This document shows, piece after piece, positions 16,277 to 20,454 of a stretch of 20,454 bases of DNA. Within the stretch, counting starts at the first letter, position 1; each line of letters starts with the position of its first letter. The DNA lies in assembly GCA_030620125.1 (NCBI GenBank), contig JAUXFI010000007.1:1-20454 (forward strand), given 5' to 3'. The DNA is from Anaerolineae bacterium. GTDB taxonomy: Bacteria > Chloroflexota > Anaerolineae > B4-G1. The position numbers and the translations under genes are program-made. Below the pieces are notes generated by a model that ran no database searches, was not told the origin of the DNA, and saw nothing but the letters and a program-made list of their open reading frames with translations.

Positions 16277-17017
16277 TCAATCCGGCCCTTCCAACAGCAT
16301 GCTCAACCGATACCATTCCCCGCAATAAGCTGCGAAGGAAAACTCGATCACCTCGCCTGTGTCCAAGAACGTCGTGCGCTCTGTGCGCAACACAGCGGCA
16401 GGGTGCGAAAGGTTCAACAATTCCATCTCGCGCTGGCTCGCCAGGGCTGCATATACCTGCTCCTCGGCTCGAGCCAGCGTCAGGCCATACTCGTGACGCA
16501 GCAGGTCGAACAGCGACGACTGCGCCAGGTTGTGGTTCAAGATATGTGGACATAAGCGGTAGTTGAGATACGAAGTGTGCAAAGCCAGCGGGGCATTGTT
16601 GATCAGGCGAAGCCGCTCGACCTTGACCACTTTATCGCCGGGCTGCAAGCACAGCGCCTCGACCAGGTCAGGCGACGGCGACGCGACCAACCTGGCGTCG
16701 AGCAAGGTGCTGGAGGGAGTCACCCCCCGGCTGCTCATATCTGTCGTGAAACCGGCCAGAGAGACCTTGACGGCCAGGTCAACGTGGGGCGCGGTTACAA
16801 AAGTGCCACGGCCCGGCACCGTGCGGATCAGGCCCTCGCGGTTCAGTTCGCGCAGAGCGTCACGCACCGTCGCCCGGCTGAGACCGAACTCGTCGCAGAG
16901 TTGACGCTCGGAGGGAAGAGGGGCGTCCGGCTGGAGAAGACCATCGGCGATCTGTGTCGCCAGCAGGGCTTTGAGTTGCTGGTAGAGGGGAGTTGGGTTG
17001 TTTCGGTCGAGGCCCAC
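16277..17017 (-). CDS. GntR-family (HutC/UTRA) transcriptional regulator of the PTS operon
   Basis: The protein has an N-terminal winged helix (about 8-76; LYQQLKALLATQI, LPSERQLCDEFGLSRATVRDAL) and a UTRA effector domain (about 90-240), the type that binds small sugars, sugar phosphates or similar ligands. The open frame runs to 17161, but that start and the internal ATG at 17092 overlap the promoter (17083-17112). I therefore choose the GTG at 17017, giving 246 residues, the normal family length, with AGGGA upstream. It is the first gene of the operon and probably represses it through the palindrome at 17052-17063, being released by the imported sugar or its phosphate (inference). Confidence 0.92.
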   Translation of the reverse strand: MGLDRNNPTPLYQQLKALLATQIADGLLQPDAPLPSERQLCDEFGLSRATVRDALRELNREGLIRTVPGRGTFVTAPHVDLAVKVSLAGFTTDMSSRGVTPSSTLLDARLVASPSPDLVEALCLQPGDKVVKVERLRLINNAPLALHTSYLNYRLCPHILNHNLAQSSLFDLLRHEYGLTLARAEEQVYAALASQREMELLNLSHPAAVLRTERTTFLDTGEVIEFSFAAYCGEWYRLSMLLEGPD

Positions 17018-17051
17018 TGTCTGTCTTTCCCTGGAAGAGATTAGCGGCTTG

Positions 17052-17063
17052 TGGTATGTACCA
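17052..17063. promoter_or_regulatory. Candidate GntR operator TGGTATGTACCA
   Basis: Arms TGGTA and TACCA are perfectly inverted around a 2-base centre. The design matches the GGT-N4-ACC type sites bound by HutC-family GntR regulators such as NagR/YvoA and DasR. It lies about 12 bases downstream of the expected transcription start of the regulator gene, a good place for autorepression. Binding is inferred, not shown. Confidence 0.6.
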
Positions 17064-17082
17064 GTCCGTACCGCTTGATGAC

Positions 17083-17112
17083 AGTATATCATAGCACAAC
17101 GATACTTGTCAA
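17083..17112 (-). promoter_or_regulatory. Promoter of the gntR-PTS operon
   Basis: The minus strand carries a perfect -35 TTGACA (17107-17112), an 18-bp spacer and a -10 TATACT (17083-17088). Transcription would begin near 17076, giving a leader of about 60 bases that contains the candidate operator. Confidence 0.75.
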
Positions 17113-17156
17113 GCTGTCGTGTTGGTTTATCTATGATCTGAAAGGACACAGCGGCC

Positions 17157-17183
17157 CTCACTCGGGAGTGAGCGAGGCTCGCT
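17157..17183. other. Two adjoining small palindromes in the gntR-ssnA intergenic region
   Basis: CTCACTCGGGAGTGAG (17157-17172) and AGCGAGGCTCGCT (17171-17183) share two bases. They lie between the divergent promoters, upstream of both start points, so they would act as DNA sites, not RNA structures, if they act at all. No regulator can be assigned. Confidence 0.4.
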
Positions 17184-17224
17184 GTTGTTGGGGGCTTGAA
17201 AAGTTTCAGGGCTCAAAGTCCGCG

Positions 17225-17254
17225 TTGGACAAGGCGGGAGAAGCGGACTATAAT
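17225..17254 (+). promoter_or_regulatory. Promoter of ssnA
   Basis: A -35 TTGGAC (17225-17230), an 18-bp spacer and a perfect -10 TATAAT (17249-17254) are followed by AGGAGG (17269-17274) and the ATG at 17282. The leader would be only about 20 bases. Confidence 0.75.
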
Positions 17255-17281
17255 GAGGAAAAAGGGACAGGAGGAACACCG

Positions 17282-18649
17282 ATGGCGATAGAAACGCCAG
17301 GTCATCAATTACTCATCACCCACGCTCGTCTGGTCACGCCAGGCGATCAACCGCGCCTCATTGAGGATGGTGCATTACTCATCAAAGATGAGCGCCTCGC
17401 CGCGCTCGGCTCCACTGCTGAGCTGATTGCACGTCACCCCGCTGCCGAGCGCTGGGACGCGGCGGGTCAACTGGCGCTGCCGGCCTCCTTATGCGCCCAT
17501 ACCCACTTTTACGGGGCCTTCGCCCGTGGGATGGCGATTCCTGGCGAGCCTGCGGCCAACTTTCCCCAGATCCTGGAGCGGCTGTGGTGGCGGCTGGACA
17601 AGGCGCTCACGCTGGAGGACGCGCGCTACTCGGCGCTGGTCTGCCTGGTGGACGCGATCCGCCACGGCACGACGACGCTGATTGATCACCACGCCAGCCC
17701 CAACAGCATCGCCGGCTCGCTCGACGTCATCGCCGAGGCGGTGCAGGAAGCGGGGTTGCGGGCCTGCCTCTGCTACGAGGTCACCGACCGGGATGGGCCA
17801 GAGCGGGCGCAGGCGGGCATTGCCGAGAATGTGCGCTTCGCGAAAGCCCAAAGCCTCAAGTCCAAAGCCCAAATCGCAGCCACGTTTGGTCTCCACGCTT
17901 CTTTGACTCTGTCCGATGAAACCCTCGCCGATTGTGTGGCAGCGGCACGGGAGAGCGGGATGGGCTTTCACATTCACGCTGCTGAGGACGTGGCCGACCA
18001 GGAGGACTCCCTGCGCAAGTCCGGCAAGCGCGTCATCCAGCGGCTGCACGACGCGGGTATCCTCGGCCCTCGCACCATCACCGCCCACTGCGTCCACGTG
18101 GACGAGAGCGAGATCGAATTGCTGGCGGAGACCTCCACGTGGGTCACGCACCAGCCGCGCTCGAACATGAACAACGGCGTGGGGGTGGCGCCAGTGGAGA
18201 CGCTGTTGCGGGCCGGGGTCAACGTTGGCCTGGGCAACGACGGCTTTTCCAATAACATGATCGCCGAGATGAAGGCCGCCTACCTGGTGCACAAACTGGC
18301 CCAGCGCGACCCGCGCGCGATGCCGGGCGATCTGGTGATGCGCCTGGCCTACGCCGAAAACGGTCGCCTGGCCCGTGTCTTCTGGCCCGATCTCACGTTA
18401 GGGGAACTGCGCGAGGGCGCGTCTGCCGACCTGGTCTTGCTCGACTATCACCCCACGACGCCGCTGACGGCAGGCAACCTGCCCTGGCACTTGCTCTTTG
18501 GCATTGAGGCATCGGCGATCACGGCCACCGTCTGTGCCGGGCGAGTGCTGATGCGCGACCGCAAGCTGCTCACCCTGGACGAGGAGTCCATCACTGCCCG
18601 GTCGCGAGAGTTGGCGGCGCAAGTGTGGGAGCGGATCAATGAACAATGA
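17282..18649 (+). CDS. ssnA: SsnA-type aminohydrolase (amidohydrolase superfamily)
   Basis: This 455-residue metal-dependent hydrolase closely follows the SsnA pattern as I remember it from E. coli: LWWRLDKAL (101-109), DHHASP (135-140), HIHAAED (230-236) and RSNMNNGVG. Likely metal ligands are His73 and His75 (CAHTHF), His232, His269 and Asp320 (GNDGFSN). Related enzymes deaminate or dechlorinate purine-, pyrimidine- or triazine-like rings; the SsnA substrate is not established, although SsnA genes are often found near selenium-dependent molybdenum hydroxylases, absent here. The start follows AGGAGG by seven bases and a good promoter. A heptamer repeat lies within the frame (residues about 188-199), and another supplies the C-terminal NEQ and the stop codon. 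It is divergent from gntR. Confidence 0.9.
   Translation: MAIETPGHQLLITHARLVTPGDQPRLIEDGALLIKDERLAALGSTAELIARHPAAERWDAAGQLALPASLCAHTHFYGAFARGMAIPGEPAANFPQILERLWWRLDKALTLEDARYSALVCLVDAIRHGTTTLIDHHASPNSIAGSLDVIAEAVQEAGLRACLCYEVTDRDGPERAQAGIAENVRFAKAQSLKSKAQIAATFGLHASLTLSDETLADCVAAARESGMGFHIHAAEDVADQEDSLRKSGKRVIQRLHDAGILGPRTITAHCVHVDESEIELLAETSTWVTHQPRSNMNNGVGVAPVETLLRAGVNVGLGNDGFSNNMIAEMKAAYLVHKLAQRDPRAMPGDLVMRLAYAENGRLARVFWPDLTLGELREGASADLVLLDYHPTTPLTAGNLPWHLLFGIEASAITATVCAGRVLMRDRKLLTLDEESITARSRELAAQVWERINEQ
17843..17877. repeat. In-frame heptamer repeat AAAGCCC inside ssnA
   Basis: Five consecutive 7-bp units (AAAGCCC, AAAGCCT, CAAGTCC, AAAGCCC, AAATCGC) encode the hydrophilic stretch KAQSLKSKAQI. 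It lies in a region where the E. coli homologue has an unrelated charged helix, before the GLHASLTLSD segment. The reading frame is kept open. Confidence 0.7.
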
Positions 18650-18673
18650 AACAATGAACAATGAAGCAATAAA
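18637..18673. repeat. Heptamer repeat CAATGAA across the ssnA stop codon
   Basis: Four CAATGAA units with single-base inserts, plus a degenerate fifth (CAATAAA), start inside ssnA and run into the intergenic region. The repeat encodes the last residues (NEQ) and the TGA stop at 18647-18649. Two inverted copies of the same heptamer occur at 19498-19511. Confidence 0.8.
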
Positions 18674-18690
18674 GTAACGGCGTTCGGCAG

Positions 18691-18719
18691 TTGTCAGATT
18701 CGGTTGATTCGAGTACAAT
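18691..18719 (+). promoter_or_regulatory. Promoter of the CBS-ACT gene
   Basis: A -35 TTGTCA (18691-18696) and a -10 TACAAT (18714-18719) are 17 bp apart. A strong AAGGAGG (18757-18763) and an ATG follow. Confidence 0.7.
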
Positions 18720-18770
18720 GACCCTATCATCAGTAATTGGTACCTGATCACAAATCAAGGAGGCTGAGAA

Positions 18771-19415
18771 ATGTTAGTAGGAGATAGAATGACTCCACGC
18801 CCCATCACGGCAACAGAAGACACCTCTGTTGACAAAGCACTACGAACGATGCGAGACGAAAAAGTTCGGCGCTTGCCAATATTGAACAAACACGGCCGGT
18901 TTGTAGGCATCGTTTCAGAGTTGGATCTGATGAAGGCTTCCCCTTCGCCAGCTACGACGTTGAGCATGTGGGAGATTCCCTACCTACTCTCGCAAATCAA
19001 GATGCGGGACATTATGACAAGGGAGATGATCACCGTCACTGAGGATACTCCGCTGGAGGAAGCCGCCCGCATCATGGCCGACCGCAAGATCGGTGGTCTT
19101 CCAGTGATGAGGGACGACAAACTGGTGGGCATCATCACCGAGACCGATCTGTTCAAGGTCTTTGTGGAGGTACTAGGGGCACGAAATGGTGGGATTCGTC
19201 TGAGCATGTTAATCCCAGTAGAGAAGGGAATACTGGCCAAGATCGCTGGCGCGATCGCTGGGATGGACGGCAACATCATTGCCCTGGGTACTATGATGGG
19301 CGAGGATCCTACCAATTGTGAACTCATGATCAAAGTTACTGAGGTGACTGGGGAGCAACTGGTCTCAGCGATGGAGGATCTGGGCCTAAAGATACTGGAC
19401 GTGCGAGAGGCGTAG
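18771..19415 (+). CDS. CBS-CBS-ACT domain protein (AcuB-like)
   Basis: This 214-residue protein has two CBS domains (about 7-60, MTPRPITATEDTSVDKALRT; and about 78-132, MTREMITVTEDTPLEEAARI), then an ACT-like domain (about 142-212, LSMLIPVEKGILAKIAGAI). CBS pairs bind adenine nucleotides and ACT domains usually bind amino acids, so a small-molecule sensing role is expected. The layout is that of AcuB-type proteins, whose biochemical function is poorly defined. No enzyme or transporter domain is attached. The ATG is seven bases after AAGGAGG, and the gene has its own promoter and terminator, so it is transcribed alone. Confidence 0.88.
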   Translation: MLVGDRMTPRPITATEDTSVDKALRTMRDEKVRRLPILNKHGRFVGIVSELDLMKASPSPATTLSMWEIPYLLSQIKMRDIMTREMITVTEDTPLEEAARIMADRKIGGLPVMRDDKLVGIITETDLFKVFVEVLGARNGGIRLSMLIPVEKGILAKIAGAIAGMDGNIIALGTMMGEDPTNCELMIKVTEVTGEQLVSAMEDLGLKILDVREA

Positions 19416-19423
19416 GGCAGAAT

Positions 19424-19458
19424 CGAGCATCCAGTAACCAGCAACGAGCAACCAAAAA
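19424..19458. repeat. Heptamer repeat CCAGCAA after the CBS-ACT gene
   Basis: Five 7-bp units (CGAGCAT, CCAGTAA, CCAGCAA, CGAGCAA, CCAAAAA) begin eight bases after the stop codon and run into the foot of the terminator stem. Confidence 0.7.
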
Positions 19459-19491
19459 GCCGCCGGTGACTCCCCAGTCACCGGCGGCTTT
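19456..19491 (+). terminator. Rho-independent terminator of the CBS-ACT gene
   Basis: A perfect 16-bp stem (19456-19471 with 19476-19491) has a CCCC loop. It is followed by a T-rich stretch (TTTCTATTCTT) on the plus strand and preceded by A's, so it could also stop minus-strand transcription coming from hpt. Confidence 0.9.
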
Positions 19492-19497
19492 CTATTC

Positions 19498-19511
19498 TTC
19501 ATTGTTCATTG
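19498..19511. repeat. Two inverted copies of the CAATGAA heptamer
   Basis: TTCATTG occurs twice in tandem, the reverse complement of the heptamer at the ssnA end. The CBS-ACT transcription unit is thus bracketed by inverted runs of one heptamer. Confidence 0.6.
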
Positions 19512-19525
19512 GTAACTACTCGACC

Positions 19526-19740
19526 ACCCTTGCGAAGGTTGCGAATGGCCTTGTCGCCGGGGCAACTTTCGGTAGGCAAAGACGCTTTTGGCCCGCAAGT
19601 TCTCACTAGCCTTCGCAAGGGTTCTCCCGCCTGAGCAGGTTGCGAATAGCCTTGTCGCCGGGGCAACTTTCGGTAGGCAAAGACGCTTTTGGCCTGCAAG
19701 TTCTCACTAAACCTTCGCAAGGGTTCTCCCGCCTGAGCAG
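19526..19740. repeat. Tandem ~101-bp repeat with inverted 14-bp ends
   Basis: Two near-identical units (about 19536-19638 and 19637-19740) are offset by 101 bp, rising to 102 after a one-base insertion. The 14-mer ACCCTTGCGAAGGT (19526-19539) is a perfect inverted repeat of 19711-19724, and a near copy lies between the units at 19609-19622. The right end overlaps the last codons of hpt. No gene of its own is supported. Confidence 0.9.
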
Positions 19741-20297
19741 TTACGTTCATTGCCCGCATACACTTTTTCCTTCAATACCCCGATAAACGGTAAATTCCGG
19801 TACTCTTCGGCAAAGTCCAGGCCATACCCCATCACGAACTCGTCCGGAATCTCAAAGCCCACGAAATCCACCGGCACGTCAATCTCACGCCGGCTGGGCT
19901 TGGAGAGCAGCGTGCATACCCGCAGGCTGGCGGGGTTGCGCGTGCGCAGATTGCGCGTGATGTAATCCAGCGTGCGGCCCGAGTCGATGATGTCCTCGAC
20001 GATCAGCACGTGCCGTCCTTCGATGTTCTGCGCCAGGTCCAGGAGGATGCGTACCACGCCACTGCTCACCGTCCCCGCGCCGTAGGAGGAGATCTCCATA
20101 AAGTCCACTGCGTGGCGCATCTCCAGGTGGCGGGTCAGGTCCGCGAGGAACATGAATGCTCCCTTCAGCACGCAGACCAGGAGCAGACGGTCGTCGTCAG
20201 TATACGTCGCGTTGATCTCGCGCGCCAGTTCGCGCACCCGCGCCTGCAACATGTCCTCCGGGATCAACACCTTTGCCACGTCATCCCGCAGTCCCAT
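19707..20297 (-). CDS. hpt: Hypoxanthine phosphoribosyltransferase
   Basis: This purine-salvage enzyme joins hypoxanthine or guanine to PRPP. The PRPP-binding loop LIVEDIIDSGRTL (98-110) carries the catalytic acidic pair Glu101-Asp102. VLKGAF (43-48), the flexible-loop SSYG (70-73) and FVGFEIPDEFVMGYGLD (145-161) are all family marks. I use the ATG at 20297, preceded by GGAGG, not the 19-codon longer frame that reads through a heptamer repeat. The normal end of the protein is near residue 183; the last ten or so residues (CSGGRTLAKV) and the stop come from the 101-bp repeat. A second hpt copy lies 47 bases upstream on the same strand. Related tRNA(Ile)-lysidine synthetase or ftsH genes are not in view. 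Confidence 0.95.
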   Translation of the reverse strand: MGLRDDVAKVLIPEDMLQARVRELAREINATYTDDDRLLLVCVLKGAFMFLADLTRHLEMRHAVDFMEISSYGAGTVSSGVVRILLDLAQNIEGRHVLIVEDIIDSGRTLDYITRNLRTRNPASLRVCTLLSKPSRREIDVPVDFVGFEIPDEFVMGYGLDFAEEYRNLPFIGVLKEKVYAGNERNCSGGRTLAKV

Positions 20298-20310
20298 TGT
20301 TCCTCCCCCA

Positions 20311-20345
20311 ATCCAATATCCAACATCCAATATCCAACATCCAGC
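20311..20345. repeat. Heptamer repeat ATCCAAY between the two hpt genes
   Basis: Five perfect-length units alternate ATCCAAT and ATCCAAC and end in ATCCAGC. They fill most of the 47-bp gap and touch the stop codon of the upstream hpt gene at 20345. Confidence 0.8.
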
Positions 20346-20454
20346 TACTCGCACATTTCCCGCTTCAACGCGCCGATGTACGGCAGCGTACGGAAGCGGT
20401 CAGCATAGTCCAGCCCATAACCGACCACCCACACATCGGGTATTTCAAAGCCCA
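20345..20454 (-). CDS. hpt: Second hypoxanthine phosphoribosyltransferase, C-terminal part only
   Basis: Only the last 36 or so codons are in the window; the gene continues past the right edge. They read [20 protein letters not shown], then [15 protein letters not shown] and a stop, matching the C-terminal part of the neighbouring hpt (GFEIPDEFVMGYGLDFAEEY). Unlike its neighbour, it ends at a normal family position. It is a paralogue in tandem, probably transcribed ahead of the complete copy. Confidence 0.88.
   Translation of the reverse strand, partial: GFEIPDVWVVGYGLDYADRFRTLPYIGALKREMCE

Noticed and set aside
17489..18292. A 267-codon minus-strand open frame opposite ssnA
   Set aside because: It overlaps a strongly supported amidohydrolase gene and shows no recognisable domain.
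19499..19759. A small minus-strand frame with repeated QAGEPLRR segments in the 101-bp repeat
   Set aside because: The internal similarity is just the DNA duplication read in shifted frames; the region overlaps the end of hpt and has no promoter or ribosome site.

Overview
The window reads as a stretch of a moderately high-GC bacterial chromosome, most likely a member of the Chloroflexota (Anaerolineae-like). This is inferred from several things: secreted and membrane proteins with very long Thr/Pro/Ser linkers, large multi-sensor histidine kinases with a polytopic N-terminus, and abundant short tandem repeats of 7-bp period between genes. No rRNA, tRNA, CRISPR array, phage or transposase gene was seen, and no gene-free stretch exceeds about 300 bases.

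Layout. (1) Positions 25-3300, + strand: a promoter, then yebC-ruvC-ruvA (translation or regulatory factor plus Holliday-junction processing), followed by a soluble PAS histidine kinase. (2) Positions 3337-11277, - strand: a signalling and envelope block read right to left. It holds a polytopic GAF/PAS histidine kinase, a paralogous kinase whose phospho-accepting His is replaced by Gln, a membrane-anchored protein with two LysM domains, and a LytR-CpsA-Psr protein. (3) Positions 11302-17112, - strand: a carbohydrate operon with a GntR/UTRA regulator, mannose-family PTS IIA and IIB, a fused IIC-IID permease, a DeoC/FbaB-type aldolase and a zinc-dependent polyol-type dehydrogenase, ending in a strong terminator. 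(4) Positions 17225-19491, + strand: divergent ssnA (amidohydrolase), then a CBS-CBS-ACT protein with its own promoter and terminator. (5) Positions 19526-20454: a duplicated ~101-bp repeat and two tandem hypoxanthine phosphoribosyltransferase genes on the - strand, the upstream one cut by the window edge.

How the genes may work together. The PTS operon looks like a complete uptake and breakdown route for one unidentified sugar or polyol: phosphorylating import, oxidation, then aldol cleavage. It is probably controlled by its own first gene through a palindromic site in the leader. General PTS proteins EI and HPr are not in the window. The kinase/LysM/LCP block suggests a cell-envelope sensing and wall-assembly theme, but no response regulator is present.

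The most unusual features are the His-less kinase paired with a canonical paralogue, the IIC-IID fusion, and the repeat landscape. At least eight short tandem repeats with a period of about 7 bp and unrelated unit sequences sit at gene ends, sometimes supplying the last codons and the stop codon. One lies inside the ssnA reading frame. There are also a ~160-bp inverted-repeat element and a tandem 101-bp repeat.
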